64,000 bases of DNA from Desarmillaria ectypa. Taxonomy: Eukaryota; Basidiomycota; Agaricomycetes; Agaricales; Physalacriaceae. The DNA is taken from NCBI GenBank assembly GCA_030407005.1, contig JAUDYN010000008.1, positions 3,072,320-3,136,319 on the forward strand, read 5' to 3'. Below are positions 1-9,515 of this stretch, in pieces (position 1 is the first letter of the stretch; the number at the start of each line of letters is the position of its first letter). A program made the position numbers and the translations under genes. Below the pieces are notes generated by a model. The model searched no databases, was not told where the DNA came from, and saw only the letters and a list, made by a program, of their open reading frames with translations.

Positions 1-550
1 GGGTAATAACCTGCAAGGAGCGATAGATCGTTCGATAGTCGAGGTTCAACAGCAGAGGAAGAAATGTGAGAGGCAGATGGAAGTAGCTGTGATATCCGGA
101 CATACGTTTACGTGCAGGATGATGCATTGGATATTGATAGAAATGAAATAAAACCGGCCCGGCCCGGCCACTGGAATCCCAGAATGGATACACTCGCGCC
201 TCAAGATGAACGACCCACCAACACCGACGACGACGACAATTCCCTTCAAGAGGATGCAGCAGTGACTGAGAAACACTTTTATACTCCTCATTCTCTTTAT
301 CTACATTCTATTGTGCGATGTGAATGGATTGTATGTGTGCGTTCGCCCTTTGCCAATCCGAATAAACTGTTATTCAGCTCGAGGTTCCCTGCCATGAATT
401 CCGCGACATTCTGGAAACCCGAACCTGGGATACAAGCCAGTGCTCTGCCAACTTCTTTAGTCAATACATATATCGGCACTTACGCACAGCGTTCTACCCG
501 ACCACATCACTGGTGCTAGCATTATTGGCTTCATCACCGGCGAGTCCAGT
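1..550. other. No supported gene
   Basis: Open frames on both strands are short and overlap each other, with no recognisable domain, signal peptide or consistent splice pattern. Nothing can be assigned here. Confidence 0.5.
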
Positions 551-1930
551 GCTCGTCTTCACAACCTTTGACAGTGGAACACTTGCCCCCCTCGATTTGA
601 AACTCGGTGCAAGAACAATCATCACTTCCTTCCAGGGCGGCAGACTTCTTCATGAAAGCACTAGGTATGTCTGATTGTTATCAACATATTGTCGTCTCTG
701 ATGGATCTACAGTTATAGCCACGTCCCGGAGACGCGACTCGTTATGTCCATGGATAGCAGTCATTGGTTTAAACGTCAGCCGTCAAAGTTTAGAAAGTTT
801 TGGGGATCAGAGGATATTTCTCGTATGTTGAATCTCATCCACATGATACACTTTCGTAGTGTTTATTGATTCCTATCCCAGACTGCGTTGCGCCACTTCT
901 TTCCTTTACAGGCGACGATGCCCTATAATGATGGAAAACACCCGGTTCGGAGTGCCTTATCTGCTAGGATGGACTCCTCATCATCCATTTCTTCTGAAGC
1001 CCAGTATGTTCCCGATGGGCCAGGATTTTCTCCAAGCACAAATTTTGTGCTTTCAATGCATTTACTGTCTTCACTGTTTCCCTTCTAACGCTGGCATTTT
1101 ATCTAGGATATGACCGTGGTGACAGCGAATGGTCCTATAGCTCACTTTTTACCTAGCTGTGACTCGTGATTCACTTCAGCGCCGAGATGTAGTAGTACGT
1201 TCACGTCGTGCTTCCTTTCAAAGCCTGATATAGATGTTTATATCCGATCGCAGTTGTGGCTAGTGATGATCACTCTACCTATCTTGATAACTGTCGGGCT
1301 TTGATTAAGATTGGCGAGTGCACACAATTTAAGCACTGTTCATCAACGATCTGCTTCAAATGGCGGTACGCCAAATACTCTCGAGAGGGGAAAATTTGTT
1401 CTCGAATGGATGAACGAATGGTGCTGCGTGATATATTTGTAGCCCGTCGTCCACCCCCTCGTGTATATCTTTCCTGCTCGCCCATGAACCTTGGGTATTG
1501 AAGAGATGACTACAGAACTGTGCCTGCCTTGTTTCCTCCCATATCCTTTATGTCAATCACGCTGATTTCCCGGTATAATCTGAGCATCATCGTTCCGTCG
1601 GCTCTTCTAACCAATTATCCTTTTGCCCAGGCGGTCGTCTTCATCTGGCTGTCGCTTGTTTGGGGATTTTCGGCATCGTTCTAGCAATTCATTTCACGAA
1701 GAACTCCCTCTTGAGCAATACGAATGGATGCGCTCTGTACCTAGACTAAACCAGGTTTTCGCTTTTAACGAGTCTCCACGTTCCCAATCTCGTACTCGGG
1801 TAAATTGACGCGTTGATGCTCACGTGGGCGATTTCTTTTACAGAATGACGTCATGCTGAGTGAGGATATCGCGCAGCTGACATATCACGGTTGCCTTTTG
1901 CCAAATGTGGGCTTGGAATCTCTTTAATAA
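551..1930 (+). other. Coding-like exon traces, family unknown
   Basis: Two exons look real. An exon ending at 664 (frame contains LGARTIITSFQGGRLLHEST) joins across a 48-nt GTATGT...ACAG intron (665-712) to an exon at 713-822 (contains LVMSMDSSHWFKRQPSK). Further coding-like stretches lie at about 912-1048, 1634-1799 and 1845-1928, each near plausible splice sites. I could not join all of them into one open frame: the exon after 881 meets a stop. The set could be a gene with unrecognised exons or a decayed one. It ends about 35 bp before the next gene on the same strand. No family was recognised. Confidence 0.27.
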
Positions 1931-1963
1931 GACCCCCCTGTTCATGTTTTCTCATATACAGAC

Positions 1964-3865
1964 ATGGCGCTCTACGGCTGGCACCCTGGCGAGCGTTCAA
2001 TCCGCCAAAAATTAGGCTTCGATAAAGATCCCTCCTTGAACTGGCTGTACACGTCCGTTGACGGTGATCTTCCCCCTGAGCATGGGGTTTTCCACTCGAC
2101 TCGACTTCATTTTCTTCCTGTTACGACTCTGGATTCGTTGGGACGACCATGGGGTTCTGTTCTCGCTGGCCCAGATGGCGAGCCAGGCTTTATCTCAACG
2201 CCGAAGTACACAACCCTATCGTTCAATATCAAAGTGTGGGAGGGCGACCCGTTCTTTAGCAATTCCAGGGATTCTGGAGACGATGAGATGTTGATGGCAG
2301 GCATTGGTGTAGAGCTTTCTACGCGTCGGAGGAATAAGTTTGCGGGGAAGATCACGAAGAGAAAGGGGAACGACGATGGGTACCAATTCGAGGTCCACGT
2401 TAATGAAGCTATTGGGTATGGTTGCTCCCTACGTAGCATGGTTTTGGCTAATTCTTGTGCTAGGAATTGTCCCAAGTACATACCTCTCCGAGAACTTGTA
2501 CCACATCGAGGCCAGCCGATCATGATATATGAAAGGCGCCATCTTTTCGACGATGAAGAGCTTCCAGATTCTGTCATCTCCTTCATCCACTCCTGCGACA
2601 CGACCTTCTTTGGCACTACATATGCCGCAACTGAGGATGACGCGAGTAGGTTTCCCTCTCACGTTGGTATGAACATCCGTGGTGGACGACCTGGTTTCAT
2701 TCGTGTCCGACCTTCAGACAACCGTACCCTCGTCCTCCCAGATTTCTCAGGCAACCGTATCATGACCTCCCTTGGAAATGTCGAAGCTACTCCTCTCGCC
2801 TCTCTCACCCTCATCTCGTTCACGACAGGGGATATTCTCTACGTCACCGGCCGAGCACAAAATCATGTCGGATCAGATGCGCAGAAAATCATGTTCCTTC
2901 AAGACCGACTGACGACTATCTACGTTACAGGATACATATTCGTACGGGATGCTCTCCCCGTTCGGCAGCGTCCAGGAACATCTGTCCAACGTAGCCCCTA
3001 TAGCCCGCCTGTACGCCATCTCGTCGAGGAATCGGCACCGATCCTCCGGTTCGATGAGGATTCACCGGCAATAGCCACCCTCAAAAACATTGTCCTCCAC
3101 AGCTCGACTATCGCGACTTTTACCTGGGAATCCTCCCGCAAACTAGACATCATCCCCGGCCAAGCCATCATCCTTGACTTCTCCGGGTTCATAGGTCATC
3201 CGGGGTACCAACATATGGCGGCCGGTAACCCAACGTCAGTGAACGACGACCGTATTCGTACGTGGACGGTATCTTCCACCCATCTAACTCCCACTTGCAC
3301 GTTCTCGCTTACTATGCGCGAGAAACCTGGTGGCGCAGCAACAGGGGCATTGTTCGCGCTCGTTCGTAAGATAGCAGAGTTTCAGCCTGCGCTGTTGGGA
3401 GATATGTCCCCATTATCGTTGACCATCTCTATTGTTGGTGTGACCGGGGACTTTACCCTTCTGCGAAGTACTACCAAGCGGTTGGCGCTGTTCGCTGGTG
3501 GGATTGGCGTGACGCCGTTTTTGAGTATGCTGGGTGGTGTTATTGGGGATGGGTGGGACGTGGTGCTGATGTTGTCTACGAGGGAGCCGTGTTTTCTCCT
3601 TCCGTTGATTCCGAAGGGAGGCGAGAGGTTGGCGGTGCATGTTTTTAGTGACGAACCTGTGCCGGAACCTGAGACCAGGTCGTTGGATGTTACGGTGCAT
3701 CGGGGGCGCCTAGGACCTGCGTATCTTGTAGACCATCGGGAGGACTGGGTAGGGAGGGATATGTTTGTATGTGGGCCAGAGTCGTACCGTGACAGTATTC
3801 TTGGAGGACTCGCAGTAGCGGGTGTAGAGAGAGAGAGGATACAAGTTGAAGGTTTCGAGTATTGA
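1964..3865 (+). CDS. PNPOx-like / FAD-NAD(P) reductase fusion protein
   Basis: Single-exon gene, 633 aa, start ATG at 1964. The first half (about residues 40-335) matches the pyridoxamine-phosphate-oxidase-like split-barrel, an FMN-binding fold, with the hallmark run LGRPWGS...DGEPGFIS (residues 59-78). The second half is a ferredoxin-reductase-type flavoprotein module. It has the FAD-binding RTWTVSS (432-438), the NAD(P)-binding AGGIGVTPFLSM (511-522) and VCGPESY (602-608), and ends in EGFEY. No 2Fe-2S domain follows the reductase, unlike some bacterial relatives. The likely role is a cytosolic flavin-dependent oxidoreductase passing electrons from NAD(P)H to an unknown substrate. No signal peptide or membrane segment is seen. 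Lack of introns is unusual beside its intron-rich neighbours. A decayed second copy lies at 52.4-52.8 kb on the other strand. Confidence 0.9.
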   Translation: MALYGWHPGERSIRQKLGFDKDPSLNWLYTSVDGDLPPEHGVFHSTRLHFLPVTTLDSLGRPWGSVLAGPDGEPGFISTPKYTTLSFNIKVWEGDPFFSNSRDSGDDEMLMAGIGVELSTRRRNKFAGKITKRKGNDDGYQFEVHVNEAIGYGCSLRSMVLANSCARNCPKYIPLRELVPHRGQPIMIYERRHLFDDEELPDSVISFIHSCDTTFFGTTYAATEDDASRFPSHVGMNIRGGRPGFIRVRPSDNRTLVLPDFSGNRIMTSLGNVEATPLASLTLISFTTGDILYVTGRAQNHVGSDAQKIMFLQDRLTTIYVTGYIFVRDALPVRQRPGTSVQRSPYSPPVRHLVEESAPILRFDEDSPAIATLKNIVLHSSTIATFTWESSRKLDIIPGQAIILDFSGFIGHPGYQHMAAGNPTSVNDDRIRTWTVSSTHLTPTCTFSLTMREKPGGAATGALFALVRKIAEFQPALLGDMSPLSLTISIVGVTGDFTLLRSTTKRLALFAGGIGVTPFLSMLGGVIGDGWDVVLMLSTREPCFLLPLIPKGGERLAVHVFSDEPVPEPETRSLDVTVHRGRLGPAYLVDHREDWVGRDMFVCGPESYRDSILGGLAVAGVERERIQVEGFEY

Positions 3866-4368
3866 TGCAATACATCTATTGGATTCATGTTTTTTGTCAC
3901 TGAGCAAAAACAATGATCCTACAAGATTCGTTCTAGAAAGGTCATTTCTCCGTGACATTATCGTCGGATTGTGTCTCGACGATTATTGACTGCATGAGAC
4001 TGTGTGTACAGGTGGTCAGGTAAGGGGGGAAACGAAATGCGCAAATTAAGCTATATCGTCTTGGAAAAACTGTTCCTGTGTTCAATGTAACGTTGACCGT
4101 GAGTACTTGACATTTGGACTGAATCTTTTTGCATTGATGTTATAGTATAGTATCAAAATCCAGTATTTCTCAGGTATGATGAATTGGGTATATTCTATTG
4201 GCTGTAACGCCATCAAGGATACTTCATCGAGAGGCCAGAAGGTTATATTCGTCAATGAAATGAAGCAGGCTCAGACATGGCTGGCGTCCAGTCATTCAAG
4301 AATGATGATCAGATGGAGGTTAAGAAACTACGTTCAAGACTAAAATTTCGGAAGAAAAACATGCAGAT
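3866..4368. other. Intergenic, nothing recognised
   Basis: Stretch between the convergent reductase and F-box genes. It must hold both 3' ends, but no coding sequence or repeat stands out. Confidence 0.5.
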
Positions 4369-5962
4369 TTATGATCGACCAAAGAATTTAACACGAGCCT
4401 CCTCATCAATGAGACAATCCTCTCCCTCAAACAAGAACTGGATGTTCATCCCTTCATCCTTGATCCTGAACAAATCGCGGAAAGGTGAATATTGAGTGAC
4501 TGGTACGGATAGCCACCGGTTGGGCCAGAAGTCCAATGATAGACGTAGTGTGTCTAGACGTCGATTTCCCTCCGATCTGTAAAGGATTATCACATGAAAT
4601 GCATTTGCTTCTTCCCAAGCTTATCGGAGATTCGGTAATATATAGCTCCTTTGAATGTTGAGCTGCTTCGAAGGTGTCCCTTGCTACTGATGCAGTAACG
4701 AAGATGTCGAGATTTTTGAGAGCAAGGGATTGTGCGAGGATGGGAAGAAGAAAAGCCTCGACAGATACGGGTATGCACAATGTCATAATGGTCAGATTGC
4801 ACTCAGACCGACGAAAGAGATTAACCAGAAGGGAGTAATTGGATGTTTTGAGACGATGCTTGCTGGATCCGTGGATTGTCAATCCACCTGGTAGAATATC
4901 GAAGCGCTGGAGTGCAGGGAGAGTGATGTAGTCAAAGGTGGCTGGGATTTTGGGTATGCTATATAAATTCGCTAACGTAATGACAGATGAGAGTCGCTGG
5001 AGAGAGGTGTGGGTCACCTGAGGGTATAAAAATGACATAATAAAATTACGGGGAGGTATGGTGCTCGTAAGGTGAATTCAATGAGATGTCGTGAATGCCA
5101 GAATATGGAATGGAGTTCGGAAGGGTCATAGGAACATACGTTGAGCTTGCGCAGCTGCGTCATGTTTATTGGAAAATGTGAATAAGGAATATGTTCAAGA
5201 TGGACATCTTTGATGGGCGGTGAGGAGAAGAGGTCATTTAATACGGTGTGGTCGATCTCTGGCTGAGGGTCATGAAATAGGCCTATGTGAAGTTTTGTCA
5301 ATTGAACGGCTGGAGATGAGGCTAAAGATAGTAGCTCGGATATATCTCTTCCAGTCAAGGTTCAGCTCCAATGTTGACCAGCGTTCAGAATGCACCATTA
5401 GGCCACTGACAACATACATTGTTTCATCATCAGGATACTCGTCGATAGACAAATGGATGGGTAGTTCTTTGGAAAGAGAGATGTATCCTTCGGGGAACGC
5501 AGGACATTTGTTATAGTATTCGTTAATGTGCATTCTTGTCCATAAGGAGGGACAAGAACGGGAAACGCTCCGCCAGGTAGAGCATACTTCACCAAGGACC
5601 CACGGAGCGTCGAGGGAATTGGGAATATCCAAAGAAGCAAGGTTGAATATATCAAGTAGCGTTTCTCGAGGCAAACATCTGATCGGCGCCAGGAGGGCTT
5701 TGCACCCATCAAGGTCCTTCAGAAGCTTGTCGCGTCGGTCTCTGATCCGTGTGAATAGTGAGTTGATTTGCTGTAGTTCATCCTCAACGTTCAAGATGTT
5801 ATTCAAGACGGAGATTTGGGAGACATCAAGAGATGAGAATCCGGATCGCAGAAGCTCAATGGCATTGACAGAAAGAACGTAAGGGTGTATAGTGCTGAAT
5901 TCGCATGTGGGGCAGACATCCTCGATGATGGTTACTTGGTTTAAATACGGAACAGCCAACAT
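4369..5962 (-). pseudogene. F-box/LRR-like gene with frame breaks
   Basis: Read from ATG at 5962. The N-terminus has VCPTCEF, then a helical/coiled-coil stretch, then an F-box (LAPIRCLPRETLLDIFNLA ... PWVLGEVCSTWRSV...CPSLW), then leucine-rich-repeat-like segments. Full family homology needs three frame changes. The first is near 5335-5347, where KRYI must join SELLSLASS. The second is near 5015-5050, where a 32-nt GT-AG gap or a 1-nt shift would fix the frame. The third is near 4570-4600, before LDTLRLSLDFWPNRW. Some breaks could be introns, but 32 nt is below the size of the other introns here, so I call it a probable pseudogene. By family, F-box proteins are substrate receptors of SCF ubiquitin ligases. 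A relic of the same subfamily lies beside the telomere at 62.7-63.4 kb. Confidence 0.7.
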
Positions 5963-6431
5963 TAATGAGTGCGTACCATCTTTGCACTGTCAAAGGTAAA
6001 TTGCGAATAGATTTTGAAGGTGCGAGAGAGACACCAATCGAAGAATGGAGCTTGAAGCTAAGCTGTTGGGATTTGCAACTTCAAGCATGTGCCAGAAGAT
6101 TCCCGAACCTTCGGTACCATCAATTTGGCACGATACTAGGATATAATTAGGTACTTTAGTAGAACATTCTAGATACATTCTGTAGTATTTAAGGAGCTCG
6201 TCTCGAGCTCTAGTAGCTAACAATTTAGTATTTTCTACTCAGCAAGCCTCCCACTGCAATAGTTACAACATAAGCCAACCATCAGTGATGATTTATATAT
6301 TGAACCGAATGAACATTACGCTTCCGCGGGTCAGCCACGTCGTCAGACGTAGTGAGCGTTAAAGACAACTCCTCTCTTCTGCCGTCGATTCAAACCCTAG
6401 TCTAAGGTTACGATCCGTGGTCATCCACTAG
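5963..6431. other. Intergenic, nothing recognised
   Basis: Gap between the F-box gene start and the 3' end of the alcohol-oxidase remnant. No coding signal or repeat was recognised. Confidence 0.5.
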
Positions 6432-8732
6432 TCATCCAAATATGGTACCGCCCGTACCAAGAAGAGTCGCTTTTCTGCCAATCGCTAAGGTAGCGGAGTA
6501 AGTGTTCTGCGCAGAACCAGGTTAGAATCAGGTGCTAAGGAAAAAACGACCCGGACTTACGCAATTGACATTAGCAGGTGGGATAGAGAGATCTATAGGA
6601 AACGTAAACATTAAATGAAAGATCGACAAGGGTGAGTATTGACCAGCAATCTTCAATCCCGTAACGCCGTAAACGTTAAGGTCCTTGTCGACGACTCCAC
6701 CTTGATCTCTTGGTTTCATAGGGCAAGTGCCGAGCTACCACACGATATCAGCATTATTTCATGATAGGAGTGATGATACCACCCACAGAATGCCAGGTTG
6801 TCGCAACTGGGCACGCGATTTTTTACGATGAGGCTAAGATTTCCGAGCGCGAACCCAAAAACTCACCAAAGTTCCTGATGTTCGTGGCGATAGCCTCATC
6901 GTCTTCCTTGCTATAAATGATCTTCGGCGCATCCAACGCGACAGGCCTGTTCTCAGTGAGGGCAGCAGCTGCAGGACTACCCGCAGTAAACTGAGGATGT
7001 GCAGGAGCAAGCGGGCCACGATATACGCCCATTCGGCGGAGCAGCTCCCTACCTTTCTTGTATCCCCATCGAAGAGCGGCGACGTCTGCGGGACTGAAAG
7101 TAAAATATGAGAACACAGCGGGGAACTCTTCTCCTCCTTCATTACTCACTGGCTCAAAAATCCTGCATCGAAGTCAGGATGAGCGTAGATGTCATCGGAA
7201 GCGATGTGAAGATGTCCACGAGAGGCGGGATATCCCTATTCAAGAGATTCGTTAAGGTGAGAGTTATCTGTAAGCAGAAAACCTACGAGAAAACATCCGG
7301 ACGACATGAATTTCATCGGAGGTAACGCTGACTGGTCACCAGGAAGGCTAATGGACCAGTGAGATTTGATTCAGAGATATCAGATATGTCCCACGTACCC
7401 AGCCAAGGCACTCATCCAAAACAAAGGCTTATCCGGTTTATCGGCAAAGTTCTTTTTCCAATATTCCTCGAAGTCAGGTCCTAATTCCTCGAGTTCGTCT
7501 TCCCGGGGACGTATTTTGATGCACGCGTCCACACCGCTGGGGGAAACGATCAATGCTTGGAGATAGGTGTGAAAAATAACGGATGGGCTTACTTTCCTCC
7601 CATCAGTCCGGAGCCATCAGCGCCCCATCGAGACAAAAGTTCTGGGTGGAAGTTCAGTCAGCATGATTGATTCCCGCGGTTGGCGCCGACACTTTCGACT
7701 TACTACCCCACTCCTCAGGCTCTCCACGGAAAAGAGTGTCATATGTGTCGGCGCTAGCATCTGCAATATATGGTGTTACGAGAAATGGATGATCTATGGA
7801 TGTGATATATGAAGCGATTCTTTGTAGGGTATTGTTAAGAATATGGGTCTTTGGGCTAATACCCGAGTTGAATGAGTACTCGAAGTAAATCCCGAGTCAT
7901 AAGCGAGGATGTCCAAAAGCTGAGGTCCAACTACCGAAAGGGATCGGTAAGCGTTCGAACAAGCGCTAGGCGTAGTTAACGAGGGTGTCAGTAAGCGCTA
8001 GGCGTAACCGATGAGATGCTTAGTTCACACAATGAAGTGGAGTTGAAGACGAGTTCATTAGCTTCGATGTCCCCAATACAATGGTATGGATCATGTTTAT
8101 ATACTATATTGAGTCATTATCTTTCTACAAGGTTCCACGGTATTCTGGTACCAGTGAGAAGAATAGAGAAATTAAGAAAAAGTACTGGTAGCCCGAGGTC
8201 AAGGCCGAGAAGACCGAGAGCAAGCATGTGTTGACTCATGTACAATCTGGCGAAGACCCGATATCCATAACAGGCATGCCGTCCGCTTACCGTCGTAGTC
8301 TTTACCCACACCAGGAAGGTCTACAACCTGCTTGATACCAAACTTGTCCAAGGTCGACGGAGCACCAATACCTGATCGTTCAAGGATCAGGGAGCTACCC
8401 ATAGTACCAGCAGAGACGACCACAAAGCGACTTGCGCGAACCGTGTGCACCGTCTGGTCTGCATCGGGATACACCTGCTTGTCGAACACGTATTCGACAC
8501 CGACGGCCTGGGTTCCCCTACGATTCGTGAGGTCAGCTGGCGGTTCCGAAAGGGAACTCCATAACGCACTCGAAGATGATACATTTTACTCGTGTTCCGT
8601 CGAATACGGAGAGGTTCTTGCTTTCGGAATTGTAGAGGTAATGATGCTGTTGCCGTGATCAGCGTGCTGTGAGAAACGAGGTGAGAAACGTACGGCAGCG
8701 TCGGACCGGCGTCCAGCGCTTGAGATGTATCT
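6432..8732 (-). pseudogene. 5'-truncated AOX-type GMC alcohol oxidase
   Basis: Thirteen exons can be followed: about 8732-8694, 8646-8570, 8517-8291, 7793-7704, 7641-7593, 7536-7399, 7347-7287, 7235-7150, 7093-6867, 6806-6787, 6734-6644, 6592-6561, 6506-6432. From the second exon they form one clean 391-codon frame ending in a stop. The protein matches methanol/alcohol-oxidase-type GMC flavoenzymes: GRRSDAA, FVVVSAGTMGSSLILERSGI, LPGVGKDYD, the catalytic histidine in TTWHSLGTCPMKP, GGVVDKDLNVYGVTGLK, and the conserved Asn of CNTYS. The whole FAD-binding N-terminus (roughly 220-250 residues, including GxGxxG) is missing. Only about 290 bp separate the first visible exon from the next gene, so it cannot fit. 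The enzyme would therefore be inactive, although what remains is undamaged. That suggests recent loss of the 5' end. One intron carries a solo LTR. Confidence 0.85.
7833..8272. mobile_element. Solo LTR inserted in an alcohol-oxidase intron
   Basis: This 440-bp block begins TGTTA and ends TAACA, perfect terminal inverted repeats of an LTR. It is flanked by GGTAT (7828-7832) and GGCAT (8273-8277), a near-perfect 5-bp target duplication. The host intron (8290-7794) is 497 nt. Removing the block plus one target copy leaves 52 nt, the normal intron size in this gene. It contains internal short repeats around AAGCGCTAGGCGTA (about 7960-8010). No gag or pol sequence is present, so it is a solo LTR left by recombination, Copia- or Gypsy-type not resolved. 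A weakly similar relic is at 51.47-51.66 kb. Confidence 0.8.
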
Positions 8733-9023
8733 GATCGAGATGAAGATCAATTTCACTTGGCATGCTTGAGTATTCTTTTCCTCTCGTTGGCTCAATTTCT
8801 GAGTGAGAGTAGTATGGTTCTGGTACTACTGTATTATCACTGTCATGCTAGATTATTGCCGTTTACCTCCCGCTATTTGGTTCATTGTTATACCCGTTGT
8901 TTGAAGGCCGAGTTGAAATTCATACATTGAAAGTAAGTTTGAGATATTTCGACAATCAAGAATGAAGAGCAGATTTAACCAAGAAGAAAAATCAACTACA
9001 ATTCGTGAAATAATTGAAAACGT

Positions 9024-9515
9024 TTAGCTGGCGGAGCCACCCTTGATGCTAAACTCCTTGCCCACGTTTCCCGAGTCACCAAAGACTATTAATACGTCAT
9101 AATTAGCGCCAGCATTGGGACCCAAATGGAAAAGCCACTCACGAACAATGGCATAATCATGTCCTTCAGCAACTGACGGAACCTTAACCTTGATCTTTCC
9201 CAACAAGATATCAAACTCGGACGCCAGAACAACTGCATCCACAGTCAATCAGGGAAGACAATCAATAATAACGGACGTACACGGTAAAAATGCGCCTCCC
9301 TTGGTCAGCCTAATGCTGCTGTGGTTACGATTGGTGATCACGTGGGGTGGGTTGGAGGTATCCCAAGAGACGGTTTGAGTCGTGTCTACCAACCATGTTG
9401 TACCCGTGGTCGGGGACAGAATGGGCGGATTGAAGATGTCGCGTTTAGCCGCGGGAGTCGCATAGGCAGCTGCGATGAGAGCAGTGAAGAATGCAGTAGA
9501 GAAAGTGAGCTTCAT
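9024..9515 (-). CDS. Small secreted Kre9/Knh1-like protein
   Basis: Three exons, 9515-9281, 9232-9143 and 9085-9024, give 128 aa in one frame. Introns are GTACGT...GCAG and GTGAGT...ATAG. The start ATG at 9515 opens a signal peptide (MKLTFSTAFFTALIAAAYA), followed by a KR dibasic site at about residue 24, a probable Kex2-type cleavage point. The mature part fits the Kre9/Knh1-like (Ser-Thr-rich GPI-anchored family) beta-sandwich: PPILSPTTGTTWLVDTTQTV with VSWDT early, FDILLGKIKVKVP in the middle and LFGDSGN near the end. No Ser/Thr-rich tail or GPI signal is seen, so it is probably a free secreted domain at the cell wall. It lies head-on to the 5' end lost from the alcohol oxidase and may have been brought there by the same rearrangement (inference). 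Confidence 0.8.

Noticed and set aside
2107..2616. 169-codon - strand frame inside the reductase gene
   Set aside because: Antisense shadow of a conserved two-domain protein; no domain of its own.
5015..5050. 32-nt GT-AG segment as an intron of the F-box gene
   Set aside because: All validated introns here are 46 nt or longer; I keep it only as one way to explain a frame break.
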